A DNA stretch of 17,626 nt from Pseudomonadota bacterium (lineage in GTDB: Bacteria; Desulfobacterota; Desulfobaccia; Desulfobaccales; 0-14-0-80-60-11): NCBI GenBank assembly GCA_018897875.1, contig JAHIKF010000417.1, forward strand, positions 1 to 17,626, given 5' to 3'. Both the position numbers and the translations under genes were made by a program. The notes below the pieces were generated by a model that saw nothing but the letters and a program-made list of their open reading frames with translations, ran no database searches and was not told the DNA's origin. This document shows, in pieces, positions 12,073 through 17,626 of this stretch; position 1 is the first letter of the stretch, and each line of letters starts with the position of its first letter.

Positions 12073-13597
12073 TTTGCGGTTTGACCCCGACCGGGGGGGG
12101 GGCCATCAATCAATTGGGGCTTGGGCTGAGGGAACGCCGGTTATCCTGGACGGCAGGCCCTTCACCTTCCAGCGCCATGAATATCTCCGGCTCCCCTATG
12201 AGGACGATCACCCCGACATGGTAGAAATGAAGGCGGCGCAGTTAGGGCTCACTTCCAAAGCCATGCTTAAGGTCATGTACCAGGCCCGTTATCGAAATTA
12301 TCGAGGAATCCTTTATCTGTTTCCTTCAAAGTCTGATGTGCTGGACTTCTCCCGAGGCCGCATATCCCCATTAATAGACGACAACCCGGATACAATCGGG
12401 AAATGGGTTCAAAATACGGACGCTGTGGGTATTAAGAGAATATGGAATAGCTTTCTTTATCTCCGCGGCATGATTTCCCGGGTAGGTTTGAAGTCTATTC
12501 CCGTGGACTTGATTATTTACGATGAGTTAGACGAGGCCCCGCAGAAAAACGTGGATATGGCTCAAGAGCGGATGGGGCACAGTGAGTTTAAGGAGGTACT
12601 TAAACTTTCCAACCCCACTATTCCTGATTATGGCATCGACAAGGCATTTCAGGAAACAGACCAGCGTTACTGGCTCCTTAAATGCCCCGCCTGTGGCCAC
12701 CACACCTGTTTAGAAGACACGTTCCCTGAGTGCCTGAAGGAAGTCAAGGGGCGGGTCATCCGGGCCTGTGAGCGCTGTCAGAGCGAGCTTGACCCGAGCG
12801 TGGGAGAGTGGGTTGCCAAGCGGCCCAGCATCACAGAGAAGCGGGGATATCATTACTCGCAGTTATTCAGCCATTACGTAGCCCCCGGCGATATCCTGCA
12901 CCAGTACCGGACCACAAATAACTTGCAGGACTTCTTTAACCTCAAGATCGGCGTGGCCTATGTGGAAGCGGAAAACCGGCTGAGCGTGGAAGAGGTCCTG
13001 GCCCTTTGCGGAAATGAGGGCATAGTCAGCAGCGATACCGGCCCCTGCACCATGGGGGTTGACCAGGGGAAAGACCTGCATGTTGTCATCGGCAAAAAGC
13101 ATTGGGATAAGGCTGGCCAGGTGCCACACCTGGGGATTTATAAGGACTGGGAAGACCTGGACCGTCTGATGAAAGCCTTCAATGTCTCCCGGTGTGTGGT
13201 GGACGCCCTGCCTGAGACGAGGAACGCCCGGGCCTTTGCCGAGCGACACCGGGGCAAGGTGTTCCTCAATTACTACCAGGAGCACCAGAAAGGGCGGTAT
13301 GCCTGGAATGAACGAGATATGACGGTATCTTGTAACCGTACTGAATCCCTGGATGCCAGCCACAATGAGATTATGCAGGGGCAGATTATTCTCCCCAAGG
13401 AATGCGAGATAACCCGGCAGTTCGCCCAACACCTCCATAACGTAGCCAAGAAACTTGAAGAGGACGAAGAAACGGGGTCGAAGCGGTACATCTATGTGAA
13501 GTTAGGGGTTGACCATTTCCGCCATGGCTTTAACTATGAGGCCATGGCCCGGCAGTTCGGGGCGGGCTCCTTGTTTAGCGAGTGTGATTTGACTTAG
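11999..13597 (+). CDS. Phage terminase large subunit, GpA family
   Basis: A 532-residue DNA-packaging motor. The N-terminal ATPase has the deviant Walker A of GpA-type terminases, KAAQLGLTS (78-86), and Walker B LIIYDELDEAP (171-181, Asp175-Glu176). A zinc-ribbon insert has CPAC (229-232) and CERC (257-260). The C-terminal nuclease shows Asp355 in GVDQGKDLHVVIG, Asp402 in VVDALPETR and Asp505 in GVDHFRHGFNYEAMA. The TTG at 11999 follows GGAGA by about 9 bp and makes a 74-bp overlap with the small-subunit candidate. A TTG at 12059, giving 20 fewer residues, is also possible. Ten consecutive G residues at 12093-12102 encode part of DRGGG (31-35), a slippage-prone site. No portal or capsid gene follows. 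Confidence 0.92.
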   Translation: MRYETGLSGTSRKEALFDQLLTSIDLRFDPDRGGGHQSIGAWAEGTPVILDGRPFTFQRHEYLRLPYEDDHPDMVEMKAAQLGLTSKAMLKVMYQARYRNYRGILYLFPSKSDVLDFSRGRISPLIDDNPDTIGKWVQNTDAVGIKRIWNSFLYLRGMISRVGLKSIPVDLIIYDELDEAPQKNVDMAQERMGHSEFKEVLKLSNPTIPDYGIDKAFQETDQRYWLLKCPACGHHTCLEDTFPECLKEVKGRVIRACERCQSELDPSVGEWVAKRPSITEKRGYHYSQLFSHYVAPGDILHQYRTTNNLQDFFNLKIGVAYVEAENRLSVEEVLALCGNEGIVSSDTGPCTMGVDQGKDLHVVIGKKHWDKAGQVPHLGIYKDWEDLDRLMKAFNVSRCVVDALPETRNARAFAERHRGKVFLNYYQEHQKGRYAWNERDMTVSCNRTESLDASHNEIMQGQIILPKECEITRQFAQHLHNVAKKLEEDEETGSKRYIYVKLGVDHFRHGFNYEAMARQFGAGSLFSECDLT

Positions 13598-13610
13598 ACG
13601 GAGGAAAAAC

Positions 13611-13871
13611 ATGATTCTAATCGAAAAAACTCTGGATTTGGGGCACAACACCATCTTTAAGAACCGGGGAACAGGGAATATCTATCGCCGCGTGGTGGGG
13701 GGCTTGGCTTGGCCCTGCCCGCCTAAACCCGGTTTTCTGGTAGTGATAGCAGAGGACGTTCTTCCCGACGACGCCATGAAAGCCCGCTGCTTGTGGGTGA
13801 TGGCGGAAAGGGAAGGAGCCAGTATTTACGATTTACACCGTTTTTGCCGGGAACTCAGGTACCAATGCTAA
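13611..13871 (+). CDS. Small phage protein after terminase, unknown
   Basis: An 86-residue protein starting MILIEKTLDLGHNTIFKNRG, with GGAGG seven bases before ATG. The middle segment VVGGLAWPCPPKPGFLVVIAED looks like a small beta domain, and the end is helical (ARCLWVMAEREGASIYDLHRF, Cys-tipped). It starts 13 bp after the terminase stop, so it is in the same transcript. I recall similar small proteins beside GpA-type terminases but no function. Confidence 0.7.
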   Translation: MILIEKTLDLGHNTIFKNRGTGNIYRRVVGGLAWPCPPKPGFLVVIAEDVLPDDAMKARCLWVMAEREGASIYDLHRFCRELRYQC

Positions 13872-13883
13872 GCGGATAAATGG

Positions 13884-14246
13884 GTGGGGGACACAACAAG
13901 AAACCCGGAGATGCGCCAATTCAATCACCAGGACCGTGATTTTAAGAACCGGGTTTCATTGCGTAGCGCTCCTTTCGCGGACAGTTCCCCCAAAGTGGCC
14001 GCCTATGCGCAAATGATTAGCGAGCGTACCCAGGCAAACCGGAAGATTCTCTATTTCTTTGAGGGGAGCAAACTTCCCGGCTACCTACTGGGACACACGG
14101 CAGAAGAAACAGACAAACCCGCGGCGAATTACCCGCCCCTGGCGGCCCTGGGATACGCTGTGGCGGAATTGATTTTCAAGGAACCGATGGACCTGAGAAT
14201 TTTTAACCAAAAACCCATAACCGATTGGGACCCACTCAATCACTAG
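13884..14246 (+). CDS. Unknown phage protein
   Basis: A 120-residue frame from GTG 13884, or 111 residues from ATG 13911, which would have GGAG only just in front of it. No recognisable domain. Residues 62-120 (YFFEGSKLPGYLLGHTAEET onwards, through PPLAALGYAVAELIF) look folded and amphipathic. It lies 12 bp after the previous gene and 10 bp before the next, so it is inside a co-directional gene cluster. The start is unsure because neither candidate has a good Shine-Dalgarno. Confidence 0.6.
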   Translation: MGDTTRNPEMRQFNHQDRDFKNRVSLRSAPFADSSPKVAAYAQMISERTQANRKILYFFEGSKLPGYLLGHTAEETDKPAANYPPLAALGYAVAELIFKEPMDLRIFNQKPITDWDPLNH

Positions 14247-14256
14247 GAGGTGTTTC

Positions 14257-14481
14257 ATGGCATCGGATAAATTAATAAAATGGGATCTTCTTACGATTTC
14301 GGATACCAAGGATGAACTTCGGCAATTGCTTGAGGAACTCGTTCCCCTGCCCGGTGTTCTTCCCGTCCTGCATCTTTTGCTAAGGGTGATAAAGGGGGAA
14401 TTGGGGGGGGAGAAGGTTAACCTTTTTAAAGCAGGGATTGAAGAAATATTATCAGAAAATGCAGAGAAGCCTAATGGATGA
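14257..14481 (+). CDS. Small unknown helical protein
   Basis: A 74-residue protein with an excellent Shine-Dalgarno (TAGGAGGT) before ATG 14257. It is rich in Leu/Glu with a hydrophobic segment LLEELVPLPGVLPVLHLLLR (28-47) that is more likely a buried helix pair than a membrane span, given the flanking charges. A run of eight G residues (14403-14410) encodes its Gly pair. It overlaps the next gene by 8 bp. Confidence 0.6.
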   Translation: MASDKLIKWDLLTISDTKDELRQLLEELVPLPGVLPVLHLLLRVIKGELGGEKVNLFKAGIEEILSENAEKPNG

Positions 14482-14728
14482 GAAACAGCTAAAGCGGAAG
14501 TCACGGGGGAAGCCTTTCTCCCCAGGAGTATCTGGCAATCCGGCAGGGCGGCCCGTGAAGGAAAAATCGTTTGCTGATAATTGGGAATACCGGGTGTTAA
14601 ATATATCATCAAACCCGGATGAGCTTGAGCGAGAGCTTAATAACTACGGCGCTTGGGATTTGGTTTGCTGTGAACCCAAGAGCAATAATAACTGGGTTCT
14701 GGCTGTTTTTAAAAGGCAACTTAGCTGA
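14474..14728 (+). CDS. GNPAGRP-motif protein fused to a DUF4177-like domain
   Basis: An 84-residue protein from ATG 14474. Residues 11-29, RGKPFSPGVSGNPAGRPVK, match the N-terminal signature of DUF5681-type phage proteins. Residues 37-82 match DUF4177: WEYRVLNISSNPDELERELN, then GAWDLV and VLAVFKRQ. DUF4177 proteins are usually stand-alone and of unknown function, so the join is unusual. ATG 14474 is preferred over the TTG at 14438 because it overlaps the preceding stop by 8 bp, consistent with coupling, and puts the known motif near the N-terminus. The function is unknown. Confidence 0.7.
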   Translation: MDEKQLKRKSRGKPFSPGVSGNPAGRPVKEKSFADNWEYRVLNISSNPDELERELNNYGAWDLVCCEPKSNNNWVLAVFKRQLS

Positions 14729-14785
14729 TCTTGCAAAAATGACCCTCTGAGAGCGCCCAGGTTGAACGGTAGGGGCGGACCAAGA

Positions 14786-15024
14786 ATGAATTTTGGGAAT
14801 TTTGCCTGTAGCCAATATGTTAACCGGGGGGGGGTAGGAGTCCCGTCCCCCGGTTTCCGTTTCTACACCCTTGCCTACGCGATCCACAACCAGCGGAACC
14901 GGCGGAGTGGCTAAACCGCTTACCCGATAGACCACTTGAGGAAATATACGGGCAAATAATTAACGAACTGGCGGGAAAAGAAAAGATAGCTTTAGCAAAA
15001 TATTTACGGGCAATGTTAGAATAA
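14786..15024 (+). pseudogene. Possible small gene split at a nine-G tract
   Basis: Between 14729 and 15155 no normal gene is found. A frame from ATG 14786 reads into nine G residues (14826-14834) and stops at 14912-14914. Another frame, open from 14824 to the stop at 15022-15024, has no start codon but ends in a protein-like sequence, EWLNRLPDRPLEEIYGQIIN, then a Leu/Ala/Lys-rich helix. One additional G in the tract would join them into about 80 codons. This could be a slippage-controlled gene, a decayed one or chance. Confidence 0.3.
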
Positions 15025-15085
15025 GAAAATAAGAACCAGACCTATTTTCAAAACGCACGTCCTTTTCTAATGGTAGGGGAAAATC

Positions 15086-15211
15086 TTGAGCTATAAGGAA
15101 CTGACAGGTAACGAGAAAGAACCCCTGATTAACGAAATGGGAGAGGCCCCAATAAATGAGCAAGAAGGTAAAAGAACTTTTAAGGGAATTAGAGTTTGCC
15201 GTTTATCATGA
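15086..15211 (+). CDS. Possible 41-residue peptide upstream of the peptidase gene
   Basis: A frame from TTG 15086, with GGGGA in front, to TGA 15209-15211 encodes a polar, Glu-rich peptide starting MSYKELTGNEKEPLINEMGE. It overlaps the following gene by 56 bp in another frame. It may be a leader peptide or chance. Confidence 0.25.
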   Translation: MSYKELTGNEKEPLINEMGEAPINEQEGKRTFKGIRVCRLS

Positions 15212-15725
15212 GGCTGGCCATGCAGTAGCGGCTTATCTGATGAAGCGGCGGTTTGATAAGGTCTCTGTTAAACCCTGCGGTCAGGCAAGGGGGTTTTTGA
15301 GCTTTAAAGGAACATTACCCTTACTAAAATCTATAGAGCGAGCGCGGATAAATTATCAGAACTGCAAAACAATAGATTTACTTCCAGAGGTGGTCATAGC
15401 TGGCGGCGGTTTTGCAGCCGAAGTGATTATATCGCTCAATAACGGGATCATATTGGATAAGCAGCTTATAGATAATATTATTGCAAGGGGGGCGAGGACA
15501 GATTGCAGACTTATCAAGGCTATTGGAATACACACAACTGGGGGGAAGGATATTGGCGCGGTATTATGTCATGCTGTCGGACACGCTGTTGAATTGTTTA
15601 GATTGCCGACAAACTGGCGGGCTGTTGAGGCAATAGCAGCAGAACTCATTTTGCGTCGAGAGATTCATTACCTTAATGCCTGCAAAATTATGAAGCGGGC
15701 TATGATGGATTTAACGACCCCCTGA
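15156..15725 (+). CDS. Stand-alone FtsH-type (M41) zinc peptidase domain
   Basis: A 189-residue protein with the peptidase core of FtsH but no AAA+ ATPase. YHEAGHAVAAYL (17-28) carries the zinc-binding HExxH (His18, Glu19, His22). IAGGGFAAEVI (81-91) matches the AGRAAEE segment, and Asp116 in ARTDCRLIKAI fits the third zinc ligand, which in FtsH lies in a similar SND context. The last 50 residues repeat the family's helical end (WRAVEAIAAELILRR). The start ATG 15156 has GGGAGAGG upstream. Such single-domain M41-like proteins occur in phages and mobile elements; without its unfoldase it would need folded-out or peptide substrates, or a host partner. No membrane segment is seen. Confidence 0.82.
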   Translation: MSKKVKELLRELEFAVYHEAGHAVAAYLMKRRFDKVSVKPCGQARGFLSFKGTLPLLKSIERARINYQNCKTIDLLPEVVIAGGGFAAEVIISLNNGIILDKQLIDNIIARGARTDCRLIKAIGIHTTGGKDIGAVLCHAVGHAVELFRLPTNWRAVEAIAAELILRREIHYLNACKIMKRAMMDLTTP

Positions 15726-15900
15726 GACGGCCCAGGAGAAGCGATTGAAGAGGAGGTTGGGTAAATTACCAGTATCGAACCCTGGTATTTTTACAGAAAT
15801 TATGGCATGGTGGGTTTACAAGAACTATTTCAAAGGCCTCCCTCCAGCAGGTTCAGGCTATGGCCAGACATTCAGACCCCAAGACCACAAAGGAGGTTGT

Positions 15901-16143
15901 ATGATTCAATTTAACCGTCGCAGGCTCGTTGGGTTAATCCTGGTTCTGGTGTTTGCTTTTACTATAGTTGCGTTTGCCGCAGAATTTGTCGGTTCAGCCA
16001 AATCAACCGTTTACCATTACCCCTCCTGTGTTTGGGCCAAAAAAATAAGCCCAAAGAATTTAGTCCAGTTTAGTTCTGCTAAGGATGCACAGCAAAAAGG
16101 CTATAGACCTTGCAAGGTTTGCAAGCCTCCTGCCCAAGATTGA
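15901..16143 (+). CDS. Exported Ada-like zinc-binding small protein
   Basis: An 80-residue protein from ATG 15901, behind a perfect AAAGGAGG. Residues 1-27 form a signal peptide: basic MIQFNRRR, a hydrophobic core LVGLILVLVFAFTIVAFA and a likely cut before AEF. The rest, FVGSAKSTVYHYPSCVWAKK followed by KNLVQFSSAKDAQQKGYRPC and KVCKP, is the Ada-type zinc domain with Cys-Cys-x-x-Cys ligands, found alone or attached to secreted nucleases. The longer frame from TTG 15745 has no Shine-Dalgarno as good and would bury the signal peptide, so I reject it. The frame is stopped by TGA at 16141-16143 and continues, in the same phase, directly into a nuclease. Confidence 0.82.
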   Translation: MIQFNRRRLVGLILVLVFAFTIVAFAAEFVGSAKSTVYHYPSCVWAKKISPKNLVQFSSAKDAQQKGYRPCKVCKPPAQD

Positions 16144-16536
16144 CTGCAAGGGCGGTGTAGCCGCGTAGTTGATGGAGATACTATCGTTGTTGATTTAGAT
16201 GGGCACAAGGAGAGGGTGCGTCTGATCGGCGTAGATACTCCCGAAACCGTCCATCCCCAAAAGCCTGTTGAGTACTTTGGTAAGGAAGCCTCAGAGTTCA
16301 CCCGTCGCATGGTGGAAGGGAAAGAGGTTTGCTTAAAGTTTGATTGGCAGCAGAGGGATAAGTACAAGCGGCTCTTGGCCTATGTTTATCTGCTTGACGG
16401 GACATTCCTTAACGCTGAGATAATCAAGCAGGGTTATGGGTTTGCATATACTCGTTATCCTTTTAAGTACTTGGAAGAATTTAGAAGGTATGAGAGGGAA
16501 GCGAGGGAAGAGAAGAAAGGTTTGTGGAGAGAATAG
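16144..16536 (+). CDS. Staphylococcal-nuclease-like (thermonuclease) domain, start unclear
   Basis: The translation after the TGA at 16141 is a complete SNase domain of about 130 residues: SRVVDGDTIVVDLDGHKERV, then RLIGVDTPET, FGKEASEF, DKYKRLLAYVY and a helical end EAREEKKGLWRE. The calcium and catalytic residues of the S. aureus enzyme are matched: DGDT, Arg and Asp in RLIGVDTPE, Glu two residues after Pro-Glu-Thr's start, and Arg in DKYKR. There is no normal start in front. The first in-frame GTG (16216) has AAGGAG nearby but would remove the DGDT strand with a metal ligand. Expression could come from TGA readthrough out of the exported zinc protein, reinitiation at CTG 16144 directly after the stop, or the pair is a broken fused gene. 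As a fusion it would be a secreted nuclease. Confidence 0.75.
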   Translation: MQGRCSRVVDGDTIVVDLDGHKERVRLIGVDTPETVHPQKPVEYFGKEASEFTRRMVEGKEVCLKFDWQQRDKYKRLLAYVYLLDGTFLNAEIIKQGYGFAYTRYPFKYLEEFRRYEREAREEKKGLWRE

Positions 16537-16552
16537 AAAACCAAGGTTCCAC

Positions 16553-16598
16553 AACCTCAACCGGCTCCAGGCCGGGGCGGAGAGGTTTATTGAGTTTT
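16553..16598 (+). terminator. Two-tier hairpin after the nuclease gene
   Basis: AACCTC (16553-16558) pairs with GAGGTT (16582-16587), and inside it CCGGC (16561-16565) pairs with GCCGG (16571-16575). TATTGAGTTTT follows. The T tract is interrupted, so termination may be partial. It separates the nuclease from the membrane-protein gene. Confidence 0.4.
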
Positions 16599-16611
16599 AG
16601 GGGGGAAAGAA

Positions 16612-16842
16612 GTGAAAACCTGGATAATGATTTTAAAAGCCTTTGGCTATATTTGGCTGACATTGGCAGTAATTGTGATTTTCATTGGATATGCTGGGGT
16701 CTTCTGGAAAGAAGGTTTTGGGGCTTTAACGGAACTTCTAAGTCCGTTCAATGTAGTGGGCTGGATCACAGTATTCATTACATTGGCTCCTGGCTTGGGG
16801 GCTTTGATGCTCTCAGAGAAACTTAAGTCTAAAAGGGGTTAA
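16612..16842 (+). CDS. Small two-helix membrane protein
   Basis: A 76-residue protein from GTG 16612 with GGGGGGA upstream. Residues 5-31 (ILKAFGYIWLTLAVIVIFIG, then YAGVFW) and 48-68 (VVGWITVFITLAPGLGALML) are membrane-spanning segments, and the tail SEKLKSKRG is basic and so probably cytoplasmic. No family is recognised. It is 2 TM and small, as are many phage or element proteins such as holins or regulatory membrane peptides, but nothing here shows a lysis role. Confidence 0.65.
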   Translation: MKTWIMILKAFGYIWLTLAVIVIFIGYAGVFWKEGFGALTELLSPFNVVGWITVFITLAPGLGALMLSEKLKSKRG

Positions 16843-16846
16843 TGAT

Positions 16847-16915
16847 GTGAGGCACTGCATCATCCCGGAACTGGAGCAGGCTCTCCATAAGCTCAAGGAG
16901 ACCGTGGGGGAATAA
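16847..16915 (+). CDS. Possible 22-residue peptide
   Basis: A short frame from GTG 16847 encodes MRHCIIPELEQALHKLKETV plus two residues. It begins 4 bp after the previous stop and could be helical. It has no Shine-Dalgarno of its own and may be chance. Between 16916 and 17018 I see only a 5-bp hairpin (AGGGC/GCCCT, 16918-16932). Confidence 0.2.
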   Translation: MRHCIIPELEQALHKLKETVGE

Positions 16916-17018
16916 CCAGGGCATGACGCCCTCACAGAAATTGATTTGACGGCGTAGAATTGGTGCCTTACGCGCTCCTTGTGAAATCCAGCCAACTTCC
17001 GATTGATATAAAAAATAC

Positions 17019-17056
17019 TTGACAAGTCTATAAAGCTATATTAAGGTATATCTAAA
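17019..17056 (+). promoter_or_regulatory. Promoter with repeated CTATA-like sites for the excisionase-like gene
   Basis: TTGACA at 17019-17024 is a perfect -35, and with a 17-bp spacer the -10 would be TAAGGT (17042-17047), a poor match. In an AT-rich stretch, related words TCTATAAAG, GCTATATTAAG and GGTATATCTAA follow one another from 17027 to 17055 at about 9-11-bp spacing and cover the promoter. They could be operator sites for the HTH protein encoded 20 bp downstream. Confidence 0.5.
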
Positions 17057-17074
17057 TCGAATAGAGGTGAGCCC

Positions 17075-17257
17075 ATGCCCGGAACTCAAGAGCGTTATCT
17101 ATCTCCCAATGATGTGGCTAAGAAGTTAAATATAAGCCCCCTGACTGTGCGGAGATGGCTAAAAAGCGGCAAGCTCAAAGGCGTGAAGGTAGGTAGTCTC
17201 TGGCGGGTCCGGGGAAGCGACCTGGAAGCGTTTTTGAAAGGGGGTGAAAAGGACTAG
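17075..17257 (+). CDS. Excisionase-family HTH protein
   Basis: A 60-residue, single-domain winged HTH of the HTH_17/excisionase type: YLSPNDVAKKLNISPLTVRR, WLKSGKLKGVKVGSLWRVRG, then SDLEAFLKGG. The helix-turn-helix is at 9-30, followed by the wing around GVKVGSLWRV. The start ATG 17075 follows AGAGGTGAG. It is a second such protein in the window (the other begins at 8863), and here has its own promoter. It may be a recombination directionality factor or a small transcription regulator. Confidence 0.85.
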   Translation: MPGTQERYLSPNDVAKKLNISPLTVRRWLKSGKLKGVKVGSLWRVRGSDLEAFLKGGEKD

Positions 17258-17338
17258 ACGGCAAAGCAGACCGGCCCGAGTGTGCAAGCACCCGAACCGG
17301 CCCTAACCACAACCTAAACCTAATGGGAGGTTCATGTC

Positions 17339-17611
17339 ATGGCTGAGAATCATCTTACCACAGAAAGGGGCCGAGAGTGGCCCAGCACAAATGAAATTGA
17401 CAAGATTATTGGCAACCTATCAGCTATCCGGGCCATTGGCGACTTATTGTGCGCAGCCGCGGATAGTGTAGGCCAAAACCGTAATGAGCTTCACGAAAAA
17501 ACTCTTGTTGCGATTGGGATGCACCTTGAGGATATGGCAACCGAGGGGCTGGTAATTCTCAGGTGGGATAACCCCAAGCCCCAGGCCGCTGCCCAAGGGG
17601 GTGGAGCATGA
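17339..17611 (+). CDS. Unknown small element protein
   Basis: A 90-residue, mostly helical protein with GGGAGG 8 bp before ATG 17339. Its core, IDKIIGNLSAIRAIGDLLCA, then AADSVGQNRNELHEKTLVAI and GMHLEDMATEGLVIL, resembles short proteins of unknown function common in phages and islands that read IRAIADLL...LHE.TL...G..L.E.A. The tail is Pro/Ala/Gly-rich and looks disordered. An 80-bp leader before it holds a direct repeat ACCGGCCC (twice, near 17271 and 17295). It overlaps the next start by ATGA. Confidence 0.65.
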   Translation: MAENHLTTERGREWPSTNEIDKIIGNLSAIRAIGDLLCAAADSVGQNRNELHEKTLVAIGMHLEDMATEGLVILRWDNPKPQAAAQGGGA

Positions 17612-17626
17612 AAGCAATCGAGGGGA
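17608..17626 (+). CDS. Start of a further gene, cut by the window end
   Basis: ATG at 17608 overlaps the preceding stop codon as ATGA, and the frame stays open (MKAIEG) to the last base. The overlap suggests a coupled downstream gene. Nothing can be said about its product. Confidence 0.4.

Noticed and set aside
15745..15900. N-terminal extension of the Ada-like zinc protein from TTG 15745
   Set aside because: ATG 15901 has a perfect Shine-Dalgarno and starts a normal signal peptide; the extension would place it internally.
16141..16170. Selenocysteine codon with SECIS hairpin
   Set aside because: The apical loop lies only about 12 bases after TGA, the stem is short, and the position is between domains, where a Sec residue has no evident role. 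Kept only as a minor option.
1..17626. CRISPR array, rRNA or insertion sequence
   Set aside because: No regularly spaced repeats of 23-40 bp, no rRNA-like sequence and no transposase frame or terminal inverted repeats were seen. No integrase frame was seen either.

Overview
The window looks like the junction between a GC-rich bacterial chromosome and an integrated mobile element of phage type. Positions 1 to about 2940 are GC-rich: one divergent aldehyde dehydrogenase-like gene, then about 1.4 kb with no convincing gene, part of it an extremely G-biased, repeat-rich tract. At 2946-2994, on the minus strand, lies the 3' part of a tRNA-Ala(GGC) gene without its 5' half. This is the usual scar of a tyrosine-recombinase element inserted in a tRNA gene. 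The geometry says the element lies to the right and that the intact tRNA-Ala should be beyond the right end of the window. The organism is probably a Desulfobacterota/deltaproteobacterium-like or similar GC-rich anaerobe; this is inferred only from composition and gene style and is weak.

The left part of the element (2995-8850) opens with a good intrinsic terminator and a near-consensus sigma-70 promoter driving a two-gene toxin-antitoxin module: a MerR-HicB fusion followed by HicA. Next come an AT-rich orphan gene (4180-5286), a small conserved-looking protein and a large primase-polymerase/SF3 helicase of the NrS-1/D5 type. Four copies of a 10-bp motif in alternating orientation follow the helicase directly and are a candidate replication origin. 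Between 8460 and 8850 there are two further tRNA 3'-end-like pieces. Each has an 11-bp tandem direct repeat about 80 bp upstream of its T-loop, and the tRNA-Ala scar has an 11-bp repeat at a similar distance. I read these as attachment-site modules (arm-type repeats plus tRNA core) from more than one integration history. No integrase gene is visible.

The right part (8863-17626) is phage-like: an excisionase/AlpA-type helix-turn-helix protein, an ERCC4-family nuclease, a basic GRPKG-type phage protein, a duplicated Cys-rich protein, a missed 58-residue gene, a T7 gp14-like internal virion protein, a terminase small-subunit candidate and a GpA-family terminase large subunit. No portal, capsid or tail gene is seen. 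After the terminase come small unknown genes, a short fusion of a GNPAGRP motif to a DUF4177-like domain, a stand-alone FtsH-type (M41) zinc peptidase domain, an exported Ada-like zinc protein followed in the same frame after a single TGA by a staphylococcal-type nuclease, a small membrane protein, and a second excisionase-like gene with its own promoter.

The points most worth a second look are the three attachment-like modules with shared geometry, the MerR-HicB fusion, the AT-rich orphan gene beside it, the origin-like repeats, the TGA-interrupted zinc/nuclease pair, and long poly-G tracts inside genes, including a run of ten near the start of the terminase.
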